The position numbers and the translations under genes were made by a program. From contig OY759981.1 in the NCBI GenBank assembly GCA_963662895.1, forward strand, positions 1,054,001 through 1,118,000: a stretch of DNA of 64,000 nucleotides. Reading direction: 5' to 3'. Below, in pieces: positions 43,934 through 52,875 of this stretch; position 1 is the first letter of the stretch, and every line of letters begins with the position of its first letter. Below the pieces are notes generated by a model, which saw nothing but the letters and a program-made list of their open reading frames with translations, did no database searches and had not been told where the DNA came from. This DNA is from GWE2-42-39 sp963662895. GTDB taxonomy: Bacteria > Bacteroidota > Bacteroidia > Bacteroidales > Prolixibacteraceae.

Positions 43934-45268
43934 TTATTCCCAGAAACGTTTTCCCATATAGAAGTCAAGGGTTCGTCTCTTTATTTCAAGTTGCAGTTTG
44001 CTCTGCAAAACCTGGCTTTGAGAATCCGCATAACGATTTTTAACCACATAGAAATCAATCACGTTAATCAAACCCTGCTCCAGTTTCTTTTCAGCTGTTT
44101 CAAAAGCGAGCTGATCGACTTCTTCCTGCTTTTTATACTGAAGAGATTCCCGTTCCAAGGCCTCCAGATCGTTCAGATTTTGCGACATTTCAAAATACAG
44201 TTTTTGCTTTTCACTTTCTATCCGGGCTTTCTCCTTTTCAAGTTCCAGCTTTGCCAGCTTTATACTCGACCGGTTTTCCCAGCGGTTAAAAATCGGGATA
44301 CTAAGGGATGCCCCTAAATATTTACTCTGATTATTTTTAAACTGATTATTGAAACCAATAACCACCTGGTTACTATCCCGGTTGGTTTCGTAATAACCGG
44401 TATTGATTTCCCCGCTAAGACTAAGGGAAGGGAACAACCCGGAACGGCTTACCGCCAGATTCTTCTCAGTAGCTTTTAGCTGATAAACCAACGACTGATA
44501 ATAAGGTGACCACTGGGTAAACTCATCAAAAAGCTGCCTGGCGGAAGGAATCTCTCCCTGAAAAAGCAGTTCGGTCTCATCAGCCACTAAAAGCTGGCTC
44601 TCATCCGTCAGGTTCATGGTCTGCCGCAACGTCAGTTTCGATGAGCGAAGACTATTCTCTATCTGAATTCGGTTCAATTCCTCTTTCTCAAAATTTGCTT
44701 GCATCTCCAGCAAATCCGACTTGGCCATCAATCCAATTTCCACCTTCTTTTCCGTTGCCTTTAGGTTCAGCATGGATGTTTCCACCTGCTTTTCTGCAAT
44801 TTTCAGCATTCCCCTGAAATAAACCACATCAAAATAAGCATTCATCACACTAAAAGCAAGATCATCAACAGCATTCAGCCGGCTGTATTCCGAAGCCTTT
44901 TTCCTGAATTTCTCATACTGGATTTTGTTCTGCAGCCGAAACCCGTTAAAAAGGGTCATTGAAGAAATAATTCTATATGAATTACTGAAATATTTGGTAT
45001 TGATAATATCGTTTGTATTAGGGTCAACCGAACGCCCGAAGTTTAGGCCTGCACTTGACGAGGCACTAACTCCCGGCAACAAATTTCGTTTCGACTGAGT
45101 ATAATTTTCTGAATCAATTTTTTTCTGAATCTCGTATTGCTTCAAATCGATGTTGCTTTCAATGGCATACGAGATACACTGATTCAGGTTCATTGTCTCC
45201 TGTGCTTCCAGCGTACCCGTACCCATTAAAAGTATGACGAAATAAACTATTTGATTTTTTAAATGCAT
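43934..45268 (-). CDS. TolC-type outer-membrane efflux channel
   Basis: 444 aa. A signal peptide of about 22 residues ends at LEAQE. Two internally similar helical repeats follow, each with the long alternating heptads of the TolC barrel-tunnel (for example MKATEKNLAVSRSGLFPSLS and KLELEKEKARIESEK), and GxNFGRSVDPNTN near residue 70 is typical of Bacteroidota TolC homologues. It is the first gene of the leftward transcript. Its start at 45268 lies about 30 bp from a sigma-54-like site, so it should be the regulated entry of the operon. Confidence 0.95.
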   Translation of the reverse strand: MHLKNQIVYFVILLMGTGTLEAQETMNLNQCISYAIESNIDLKQYEIQKKIDSENYTQSKRNLLPGVSASSSAGLNFGRSVDPNTNDIINTKYFSNSYRIISSMTLFNGFRLQNKIQYEKFRKKASEYSRLNAVDDLAFSVMNAYFDVVYFRGMLKIAEKQVETSMLNLKATEKKVEIGLMAKSDLLEMQANFEKEELNRIQIENSLRSSKLTLRQTMNLTDESQLLVADETELLFQGEIPSARQLFDEFTQWSPYYQSLVYQLKATEKNLAVSRSGLFPSLSLSGEINTGYYETNRDSNQVVIGFNNQFKNNQSKYLGASLSIPIFNRWENRSSIKLAKLELEKEKARIESEKQKLYFEMSQNLNDLEALERESLQYKKQEEVDQLAFETAEKKLEQGLINVIDFYVVKNRYADSQSQVLQSKLQLEIKRRTLDFYMGKRFWE

Positions 45269-45294
45269 ACACTAAAAATGTTTCCCGGCATTAT

Positions 45295-45309
45295 TCCAGA
45301 ACAATGCCA
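45295..45309 (-). promoter_or_regulatory. Candidate sigma-54 promoter for the transporter operon
   Basis: Read leftward, TGGCATTGTTCTGGA matches the -24 half (TGGCA) of the sigma-54 consensus. It has the expected spacing to a weaker -12 half (TGGA for TTGC). A start about 12 bp further on would give a leader of roughly 17 nt to the TolC gene. The site overlaps an inverted repeat, GGCATT (45287-45292) / AATGCC (45303-45308). The sequence AAATGCATAC-A-CTAA also occurs twice, about 50 bp apart, near 45261 and 45311. The weak -12 half keeps confidence low. Confidence 0.35.
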
Positions 45310-45384
45310 AAAATGCATACAACTAATAAACAATGACTTAAACAACACAACACATTCCATCCGTTAAAATAATTGACAGAAAAC

Positions 45385-45401
45385 TGTAAAATATTTTTAC
45401 A
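45385..45401. promoter_or_regulatory. Palindrome TGTAAAA-N3-TTTTACA upstream of the response regulator
   Basis: A perfect dyad 54 bp before the response-regulator ATG and about 76-90 bp from the sigma-54-like site, on the side where an enhancer would act. The same 14 arm bases recur at 21506-21522 and 26267-26283. TTGACA at about 45373 could be a -35-like element of the rightward promoter. It may be the operator of the regulator (autoregulation plus enhancer); this is inference. Confidence 0.45.
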
Positions 45402-45454
45402 AACTATTGACTCAAAATTGCAGCTCCTTTACATTTGAACAAAAAATATCAGTC

Positions 45455-46819
45455 ATGGCAAAAGGCAAAATTCTGATTGTTGATGACAACAAAAGCATCA
45501 TCAGTACGCTGGAAATTTTACTGGCCCCGGATTTCGACCTGGTAAAAGGCATTTCAAGTCCCAACCAGATACCGACAGAACTACGCACGACCGATTACAA
45601 CCTGGTGATCCTTGACATGAATTTTCAGGCAGGTGTAAATAGCGGGAACGAAGGGTTATACTGGCTGGGACGGATCAAAGAAACGAACTCCGACCTGTCG
45701 GTAGTGCTGATTACCGCTTACAGCGATGTGGAACTGGCCGTGAAAGCACTGAAGCAAGGAGCAACTGATTTTATCCCCAAACCCTGGGAAAACAGCAAAT
45801 TACTGGCAACCATAAAATCAGCCATCCAACTGAATTTTTCAAAGAATGAAGTCGGAAAACTCCGGCAAAAGGAAAAAATACTAATGCAGCAACTTCAGGG
45901 CGACCAGAAATTTATTATCGGTTCGTCGCCCCAACTGATGAAAGTGATGAACATGGTACGGAAAGTGGCAAAAACAGATGCCAACATTCTGATTACCGGG
46001 GAAAACGGGACGGGCAAAGAACTGATTGCCCGCGAAATTCACCGCATGTCGGTCCGTTATAATGAGATACTGGTGAGTGTCGATATGGGAGCCATCAGCG
46101 AAACCCTTTTCGAAAGCGAGCTTTTTGGCCATGTGAAAGGTGCTTTCACCGATGCACGGGAAAACCGCGCCGGGAAATTCGAAACAGCCAATAAAGGGAC
46201 TCTCTTTCTCGATGAAATAGGCAACCTGTCCGTCCACCTTCAGGCAAAATTACTGGCAGCTATCCAAAACCGTGAAATCATGCGGGTAGGCTCCGACAAG
46301 CCGATTACTGTTGATATCCGGCTGGTTTGTGCAACCAATAAAAATCTTCCGCAGATGGTAGAAGAAGGATTGTTCCGCGAAGATTTGCTTTACCGTATTA
46401 ATACCATTCAGATAGAACTTCCCCCGTTACGCGAACGGGGCGAAGATATTCTGTCATTAGCTGAATTTTTTCTAAAAAAATTTTCATCAAAATACGAAAA
46501 ACATGGGTTAAAAATCAACTCACAGGCACAAGGAAAGCTGCTGAATTACCAGTGGCCGGGTAACATCCGCGAGTTACAGCACACCATCGAAAAGGCAGTA
46601 ATACTAAGCGATTCTCAGGTTTTAAAGCCCGAAGACTTTTTCCTTCGTCCGGTAACTTCTGCCCGTTTTGATCATACGCAGTTAACCCTTGAAGAAATGG
46701 AAAAACGGATGATCCTCCAATCCATCGACAAATCGGCAGGTAATATGAGCCAGGCCGCCGATCAACTGGGAATTACCCGGCAAACCCTGTATAATAAAAT
46801 TAAAAAGTACGGGATATGA
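45455..46819 (+). CDS. Sigma-54-dependent response regulator (NtrC family)
   Basis: 454 aa from the ATG at 45455; an upstream TTG at 45407 only adds residues without family match. The receiver domain (about 1-125) has phospho-acceptor D54 (VILDMNF) and lysine K109 (IPKPW). The AAA+ domain (about 155-385) has Walker A GENGTGKE (182-189), Walker B GTLFLDE (248-254), and the sigma-54 contact loop written GAFTDA (229-234) instead of GAFTGA. A Fis-type helix-turn-helix closes the protein (AADQLGITRQTLYNKIKKY). It would activate sigma-54 promoters when phosphorylated by the overlapping kinase. It diverges from the transporter operon, the likely target. Confidence 0.96.
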   Translation: MAKGKILIVDDNKSIISTLEILLAPDFDLVKGISSPNQIPTELRTTDYNLVILDMNFQAGVNSGNEGLYWLGRIKETNSDLSVVLITAYSDVELAVKALKQGATDFIPKPWENSKLLATIKSAIQLNFSKNEVGKLRQKEKILMQQLQGDQKFIIGSSPQLMKVMNMVRKVAKTDANILITGENGTGKELIAREIHRMSVRYNEILVSVDMGAISETLFESELFGHVKGAFTDARENRAGKFETANKGTLFLDEIGNLSVHLQAKLLAAIQNREIMRVGSDKPITVDIRLVCATNKNLPQMVEEGLFREDLLYRINTIQIELPPLRERGEDILSLAEFFLKKFSSKYEKHGLKINSQAQGKLLNYQWPGNIRELQHTIEKAVILSDSQVLKPEDFFLRPVTSARFDHTQLTLEEMEKRMILQSIDKSAGNMSQAADQLGITRQTLYNKIKKYGI

Positions 46820-48168
46820 TCAGCAAAAACCTGTATGTACAGATCCTTTTCAGGATTATCCTTCTTGCAGTTTTTTGCCTGCTTGGCGGGTGGATGCTTT
46901 TCAACAAAGACTGGTATATCGTTTCAGCACTCATGCTCGTGGGCGCAACATTCTCAGCCGGGAACCTTATTTACTTTATGAACACGACCAACCGCCGGCT
47001 GTACTATTTTTTCGATGCCATCCGCAATGACGATTCAACCCTTTCGTTTCCCGAAAAAACAACCAATAAAACTATTATTGAACTAAATAAAAGTTTGAAC
47101 AAGGTAAACCGGCAAATTCAGCAGATTAAAATTGAAAATCGCCTGCAGGAACAGTATTTCCAGGCGTTGCTCGAACATGCAGCTACCGGCATACTGACCT
47201 TCGACGAAAAAGGTTTTGTACTGCATTCGAATGCTGCAGCACGCAAATTGCTGGGGCTTGAAGTACTCACCCATCTTAACCAGCTTGAAAAAATTGACCG
47301 GCGTCTTTCTCAAATCATAAAAAACATCCGTTCGCCGGAACAAAGGGTTATAACGATGAACAACGAACAGGGGACAATTCAGCTTCTCCTGAAAGCCAAC
47401 ATGTTCATTTCCAATAAAAAAGAGATGACATTGCTCTCGGTACAGGATATTAAAAATGAGATGGATGAAAAAGAACTGGATTCGTGGATGAAGCTCATCC
47501 GGGTGCTGATGCACGAAATTATGAACTCGATCACCCCGGTTACCTCCCTTTCCGAAAGTTTAGCAGGGTATTTCTATACCGGCGGAAAAGTAAAATCTCC
47601 TGCCGAGATTGATGAAAAAATCATTGGAACCACCATCCGGGGCCTCGATGTCATTAAAGAACAGGGAAAAGGACTCATCAGTTTTGTCGATTCGTACCGG
47701 AAACTGACACGTTTGCCAAAGCCCAAAAAGAAACTATTTCAGGTTAAAAACCTGATTGAGAATATCCGCCTGCTTTCCGCATCGTTTGAACATGCTGAAA
47801 ATATTGCGTTCAGTTACCTGATTAATCCCGACGACATGGAAATTCTGGCTGATGAAAAGATGATTTCACAGGTGTTGATCAACCTGGTAAAAAATGCCTT
47901 CCAGTCAAATGCCGGGAACACCTCAGTCAAAGTGAAAATAACTGTCGGAATCGGCGAAAACAACCGTCCCCGCATTTGTATAGCCGATAACGGACCCGGT
48001 ATTTCACCGGATATTATTGACGAAATTTTTGTGCCTTTTTTCACCACCCGCGAAAACGGTTCAGGTATCGGGTTAAGTCTTTCACGCCAGATTATGCGCC
48101 TGCACGGGGGTAAACTCAGTGTAAAATCAATTCCGGGCAAGGAAACGGTTTTTTGTCTGGAGTTTTAA
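46816..48168 (+). CDS. Histidine kinase with two TMs and no sensor loop
   Basis: 450 aa; the start overlaps the regulator's stop by 4 bp (ATGA), so the two are translationally coupled. TM1 is at about 9-29 and TM2 at about 34-54, leaving a loop of roughly four residues (NKDW). A linker coiled coil (85-115) and a PAS-like domain (about 116-215) lead to the H-box LMHEIMNSITP with H233, the N-box NLVKN (356-360), DNGPGIS (391-397) and GSGIGL (415-420). With no periplasmic domain it must sense within the membrane, through a partner protein, or in the cytoplasm. FtsX-type permeases next door are obvious candidate partners. Confidence 0.95.
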   Translation: MISKNLYVQILFRIILLAVFCLLGGWMLFNKDWYIVSALMLVGATFSAGNLIYFMNTTNRRLYYFFDAIRNDDSTLSFPEKTTNKTIIELNKSLNKVNRQIQQIKIENRLQEQYFQALLEHAATGILTFDEKGFVLHSNAAARKLLGLEVLTHLNQLEKIDRRLSQIIKNIRSPEQRVITMNNEQGTIQLLLKANMFISNKKEMTLLSVQDIKNEMDEKELDSWMKLIRVLMHEIMNSITPVTSLSESLAGYFYTGGKVKSPAEIDEKIIGTTIRGLDVIKEQGKGLISFVDSYRKLTRLPKPKKKLFQVKNLIENIRLLSASFEHAENIAFSYLINPDDMEILADEKMISQVLINLVKNAFQSNAGNTSVKVKITVGIGENNRPRICIADNGPGISPDIIDEIFVPFFTTRENGSGIGLSLSRQIMRLHGGKLSVKSIPGKETVFCLEF

Positions 48169-48427
48169 GGAAAATCATCTTCCAAAATCAGTTCCGGATT
48201 TAAAAGATAAAAAAAACAGAATGCCCGGCACATCCATACTTGCATTCCCAAGGGTGCCGGGGATTAAAATTGAAAATTGTACCACAACTCCCTCTCTGCG
48301 TTCGGGTTCTTCCAAAAATAGGAGGAAAATTTTAAGGAATTTGTTAAGACAAATAATTTTTTTTGAAAGAAAGGTAGGGGATTTTCATTTTCACCGATCA
48401 ATAAAGTAAATCAAATAAGAACCAGCA

Positions 48428-49402
48428 ATGGTTGACATCGAACAAATAAAAAATAAATTTCTGAGGGGTGAAGCTGATGAAGCAGAGCTTCAACAATTGC
48501 TTGAGTGGATAAAACAATCGCCTGCTAACAGGAGTGAGCTTTTCAATGAAAAAGACATCTGGGATGCTGTTGCCTTACTAAGAAACACGCGGAATTATAA
48601 AGTTGAAAATGAGCTTCTCCAATTCAACAGATCAATCCATATTCAAAAGAAAATACGGTTCCCGGATTGGTTGAAAATAGCAGCAATGGTTGTTATCGCC
48701 ATTGGCATTGGCTGGTTGATCCGCGGGCAAATAAGTAATCAGACAAAAATTTACGGGTCGGACGAGTTGAAAGAAATTATTGTGCCTAAGGGACAAATGA
48801 ACCAGATTTTTTTAGCCGACGGAACACGTATCTGGCTTAATTCTGATTCCAAAATTTTGTTGCCTCCTGTCTTCGTTGGGAACAAACGTTCTGTCACTCT
48901 TGAGGGTGAAGCATTTTTCGAAGTTGCCAAAGACAAAAGACATCCCTTCGAGGTAAAAACCGAGGGACAGGTGATTGAAGTGTTGGGAACATCGTTTAAT
49001 GTTCGTGCCTACAAAGGCAATATTATTCAAACTACTTTAACCGAGGGAAAAATAAAATTGCGTACTGCCAAGCAGGAAACAATACTTTCTCCCAACGAAC
49101 AAAGTGTGGTTAACAGGTCGACCGGGAAACTAAGTGTCAAAAAAGTTAACACCAATTTCTACGACTCATGGAAAGAAGGGAGGTATGAATTTGTTAACGA
49201 AAACCTGGTTAATGTATTTAAACTCGTAGAGCGCTGGTATGATGTTGAACTGATTTACGATGCCAATGAATTCAGTAATATGTATTTTTCCGGGGTTATA
49301 CGAAAAGACAAACCGGTCTCACATTTTTTGCAACTCCTTGACCTTACTATACCGGTTGATTATAAAATGAACGGAGATAAAATTTCAATAAAGAAACAAT
49401 GA
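48428..49402 (+). CDS. FecR-family anti-sigma factor
   Basis: 324 aa. A cytoplasmic N-terminal region (about 1-80) is followed by one TM (about 83-100, WLKIAAMVVIAIGIGWLI), the FecR domain (about 118-215; KGQMNQIFLADGTRIWLNSDS and GEAFFEVAKD are typical) and a C-terminal DUF4974-type domain (about 250-320; FVNENLVNVFKLVERWYDVE). These proteins hold an ECF sigma factor until the N-terminal STN domain of a TonB receptor signals substrate. The next gene is such an STN receptor. Unusually, no ECF sigma gene lies just upstream: 48169-48427 is AT-rich with no supportable gene. Its sigma partner must be encoded elsewhere. Confidence 0.93.
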   Translation: MVDIEQIKNKFLRGEADEAELQQLLEWIKQSPANRSELFNEKDIWDAVALLRNTRNYKVENELLQFNRSIHIQKKIRFPDWLKIAAMVVIAIGIGWLIRGQISNQTKIYGSDELKEIIVPKGQMNQIFLADGTRIWLNSDSKILLPPVFVGNKRSVTLEGEAFFEVAKDKRHPFEVKTEGQVIEVLGTSFNVRAYKGNIIQTTLTEGKIKLRTAKQETILSPNEQSVVNRSTGKLSVKKVNTNFYDSWKEGRYEFVNENLVNVFKLVERWYDVELIYDANEFSNMYFSGVIRKDKPVSHFLQLLDLTIPVDYKMNGDKISIKKQ

Positions 49403-49447
49403 TAATGTATAAATGATTTAATTATGGAAAAAGTATGCTAATTAAAA

Positions 49448-49473
49448 ACGGAGAATGCACCACCATCCTCCGT
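49448..49473 (+). promoter_or_regulatory. Hairpin in the FecR-SusC intergenic leader
   Basis: ACGGAGAATG (49448-49457) and CATCCTCCGT (49464-49473) form a 10-bp stem with one A-C mismatch around the loop CACCAC. No T-run follows, so it is more likely an mRNA-stabilising or attenuating structure than an intrinsic terminator. The 126-bp gap may also hold the susC promoter, but I see no clear -7/-33 pair. Confidence 0.45.
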
Positions 49474-49529
49474 TCGAAATTCAAGTCAATTTTATAAAAA
49501 TTACTTAAACTTTAAAACATTTCAAAGTT

Positions 49530-52500
49530 ATGAAAAAAAAATTAACAGGGACTACTCCGTATCAACGGGGTTTGTTCCAAAAAATGTGGCTAGTTATGCG
49601 CCTGACTGTTTTTTTGATATTTCTGTTTGTTTTTCAGGTAGCCGGATCGGTTTACTCACAACAAACAAAGATTAGCCTGAAAATGGAAAATGCTTCACTG
49701 GAAGACATTTTCAGGGCTATAAAAGAGAAATCAGAGTTCGATTTTTTCTACAAAACCGACCAAATTCCTGCCTCAAAGCGAGTATCGGTTGATATGAGAA
49801 ATACACAGATCGGAAAAATACTCGATAACGTGTTGGAGGGAACCGATCTGGATTACCATGTGCTTGACCGGGATATCGTGATCAGTATACGGAAAGATAT
49901 GGATAGCTGGAGCAGCCAGGAATCTTTGACCGTACAGGGTAAGGTAACGAACACCGGAGGAGAAGCTATCCCCGGGGTCACGATCATTATTAAAGGAACT
50001 ACCAAAGGGACGATTACCGATGTTAGCGGGAACTATTCGCTTTCCAAAGTACCTGCCGATGCAACCCTGGCGTTTTCTTTTGTGGGAATGAAGATGCAGG
50101 AGATAGCAGTGGCAGGAAAGACTGAAATTAATGTGGTGATGAAAGAGGAAACTGTTGGAATTGAGGAAGTGGTAGCAATTGGGTATGGAACAATGAAGAA
50201 AAGTGATTTGACAGGGTCGGTATCTTCTGTCTCTTCTGATGATTTTAAATCGACACCATTAAGAAGCCTGTCTTCGATGATACAAGGCTCAACCTCCGGT
50301 GTTGAAATCATAAAAGCCAGCGGAGCACCGGGGAGCGGCAGCATTGTCCGCATCAGGGGTGGAAACTCCATGAACGGGAGCAACGACCCTTTATATGTCG
50401 TGGATGGTTTCCCTGGGGGAAGTGTAGGCAATCCAAACGATATCGAATCCATCCAGATATTAAAAGATGCCTCGGCAACTGCCATTTATGGTTCACGGGG
50501 AGCCAACGGGGTTATTATCATTACTACCAAACGGGGGAAAAATAAACCGGACGTGAACATTGATGTATATTACGGGATGCAAAAAGTCAGGAAAAAACTC
50601 GACATGCTGAATGCAAAAGAATATGCAGAGTTTGCCAATGAAAAAGCAGAAAATGTGGGTTTGAATCCTTATTTTGATGATATAAATGACCTTCCGGGAG
50701 AAACAGACTGGCAGGATGAAATTTTCCAGTTAGCACCGATTTCAAATTATAATTTATCCATAACAGGGGGGAATGAAATAAATAAATACGGAATTTTTGG
50801 CAATTACACCAGAAAGAAAGGGATTATCTTAAATTCCGATTCATCAAGTGGAAATATCAGGGTAAACCTGGATAATAAGGTTACCAACTGGTTCAATATT
50901 GCTACAAGCATTTCTGCTTCACATAGTACAACCAATAATGCTTATATACAAACAGGTTGGACAAGTGTTGTTGCTGAAGCGCTGATTGTTGCCCCATGTG
51001 TCCCGGTTTATGATGAAAATGGGGATTATTATTCCGTTGACCGTTTGCCTTCAGCAGATACTACCTGGGATAACCCGATGGCAATTGTTGACGGTACAAC
51101 AGATAAAAATGTTAATAATATATTCAACGGAAATACCAATTTGGAATTTACTATTCTGGATGGCTTAAAAGCCAGCATACGCTTGGGAGCCAAATATACC
51201 AACTACCGGAATGATTACTACCTGGAAAGTATCATGTTAAAAGGGGGAGATGGAACAGCAAGCATCAATGAGTCTGACACATATGATTACCTGTACGAAA
51301 ATATTCTCTCGTATAAAAAAATATTTAATGGTAAACATGATTTAAACCTCACTGCCGGCTTTTCCTGTGAAGAAAAAACTTATTCCTATGTAAAAGCAGG
51401 CGCAAGTGATTTTTTAACCGATGACCTGCATACCGATGACCTTTCGTCAGGCAGTACTGTTACCACTCCTACATCCTATAAAAGTAAAAGCACCATATTG
51501 TCGTGGATCGGGCGTGTGAACTATATTTTCAACAACAAATACCTGTTTACTGTTACTACCCGTGCGGACGGTTCTTCCCGCTTAGGCGCCAATAACAAGT
51601 GGGGAGTATTTCCTTCCGGGGCAATAGGCTGGCGTGTTTCCGAAGAGAATTTCATGAATGCCCTTCCGGTTGTCAGTAATTTAAAACTAAGGGCCAGTTA
51701 CGGGGTCACTGGCAACCAGGAAATCGGGCTTTATAAATCCCTGTCAAGGTTAAATTCTGTTGGAGCTATTTTAGGAGAAGATGAAAATCGTGTGATAGGT
51801 TATGTGCCATCAGAAATGGAGAACCCTGATTTGAAATGGGAGGTTACCAAACAGTTTGATGCAGGCTTCGACCTGGGCTTATTTGACCAAAAATTCAACC
51901 TGACGTTTGATTACTATTACAAGAAAACGAGCGACCTTCTTTCGACTGTGCCACTTGCTATTTCATCGGGATACACATCAATATTGAAGAATTTTGGCGA
52001 TATGAAAAATGAAGGGATTGAACTTGGGCTAAATTCAAATATCCTGAACAGGAACGACTGGTCATGTTCTGCCGGGGCCAATTTTTCACTGAACCGGAAT
52101 AAAGTATTAAGGGTAGCTACCGACACCGGCTACTTTTTTGCAAGTACTTTAGGTTCTCCTGTTGATTCTTATGTGAATATCATAAAAGAAGGGTACCCCC
52201 TGTCTTCATTTTATGGTTACCTGGAAGATGGTTTATGGGAAAGTGACCAGACTTCCGGAAGTATCCAGCCCACGGCAAAAGCAGGGGACCAACGCTATGT
52301 AGACTATGATGAAAGCGGTTCAATTGACGACGAAGATAAAGTAGTACTGGGTGATCCGTATCCTGACTTTATCTATGGTTTTAACGCGAACCTTTCATAT
52401 AAAAATTTTAACCTCTATGTATTGGGACAGGGGGTTCAGGGAGGACTGATTTTTAATGGCAGTAAGTTTAGTACTGGCGATTCGTTCGCCCGTAACGGCA

Positions 52501-52853
52501 ACCAGTTGGCCGAAGTGAAAGACCACTGGTCGGCCGACAATCTGGACCCAAATGCCAAATACCCCCGGCTCTCCAGTGTAAATCCCAAACTCTCAGAACG
52601 ATTTTTTGAAGATGCATCTTATCTGAGGTTCAAAACAATTAGCCTGTCATATAATGTTCCGGTCAATAACATAAAATGGCTAAAAAGCGCCATGGTTTAT
52701 ATAAGCGGTGAAAACCTTTTTACCATTACCGGATATTCAGGTTATGATCCGGAGGTTAGCTCTACTTCCGGTTCGAGCCTGCTTAAGGGTATCGACTACG
52801 GTGCTTACCCCTCAACAAAAACGGTTACTGTTGGTGTGAAGCTTAATTTATAA
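49530..52853 (+). CDS. SusC/RagA-type TonB-dependent receptor with STN domain
   Basis: 1107 aa. Signal region about 20-43; STN domain about 45-120 (LEDIFRAIKEKSEFDFFYK); carboxypeptidase-regulatory-like beta sandwich about 134-205 (VTIIIKGTTKGTITDVSGNY); TonB-box-like IEEVVAIGYGTMKK (211-224); plug from about 225 to 340, with the SusC signature YVVDGFPGG and IYGSRGANGVIIITTK; then a 22-strand-type barrel ending in VTVGVKLNL. It imports an oligosaccharide or similar ligand with its SusD partner, driven by TonB. The STN domain fits transcriptional control through the upstream FecR. The substrate cannot be read from the sequence. Confidence 0.96.
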   Translation: MKKKLTGTTPYQRGLFQKMWLVMRLTVFLIFLFVFQVAGSVYSQQTKISLKMENASLEDIFRAIKEKSEFDFFYKTDQIPASKRVSVDMRNTQIGKILDNVLEGTDLDYHVLDRDIVISIRKDMDSWSSQESLTVQGKVTNTGGEAIPGVTIIIKGTTKGTITDVSGNYSLSKVPADATLAFSFVGMKMQEIAVAGKTEINVVMKEETVGIEEVVAIGYGTMKKSDLTGSVSSVSSDDFKSTPLRSLSSMIQGSTSGVEIIKASGAPGSGSIVRIRGGNSMNGSNDPLYVVDGFPGGSVGNPNDIESIQILKDASATAIYGSRGANGVIIITTKRGKNKPDVNIDVYYGMQKVRKKLDMLNAKEYAEFANEKAENVGLNPYFDDINDLPGETDWQDEIFQLAPISNYNLSITGGNEINKYGIFGNYTRKKGIILNSDSSSGNIRVNLDNKVTNWFNIATSISASHSTTNNAYIQTGWTSVVAEALIVAPCVPVYDENGDYYSVDRLPSADTTWDNPMAIVDGTTDKNVNNIFNGNTNLEFTILDGLKASIRLGAKYTNYRNDYYLESIMLKGGDGTASINESDTYDYLYENILSYKKIFNGKHDLNLTAGFSCEEKTYSYVKAGASDFLTDDLHTDDLSSGSTVTTPTSYKSKSTILSWIGRVNYIFNNKYLFTVTTRADGSSRLGANNKWGVFPSGAIGWRVSEENFMNALPVVSNLKLRASYGVTGNQEIGLYKSLSRLNSVGAILGEDENRVIGYVPSEMENPDLKWEVTKQFDAGFDLGLFDQKFNLTFDYYYKKTSDLLSTVPLAISSGYTSILKNFGDMKNEGIELGLNSNILNRNDWSCSAGANFSLNRNKVLRVATDTGYFFASTLGSPVDSYVNIIKEGYPLSSFYGYLEDGLWESDQTSGSIQPTAKAGDQRYVDYDESGSIDDEDKVVLGDPYPDFIYGFNANLSYKNFNLYVLGQGVQGGLIFNGSKFSTGDSFARNGNQLAEVKDHWSADNLDPNAKYPRLSSVNPKLSERFFEDASYLRFKTISLSYNVPVNNIKWLKSAMVYISGENLFTITGYSGYDPEVSSTSGSSLLKGIDYGAYPSTKTVTVGVKLNL

Positions 52854-52875
52854 TTACAAGTTAAAAAGGAATAAG

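Noticed and set aside
1..45268. Integron-like cassette array
   Set aside because: Tails are conserved like shared 3' ends, but there is no integrase gene, no attC-type folded site between intact genes, and the tails are coding.
45407..45454. TTG start of the response regulator at 45407
   Set aside because: The extra 16 residues precede the normal receiver-domain start MAKGKILIVDD and overlap the regulatory region.
48221..48409. Small protein gene (possible ECF sigma remnant) before FecR
   Set aside because: 62 residues with no sigma-factor motif; the sequence is AT-rich and unremarkable.
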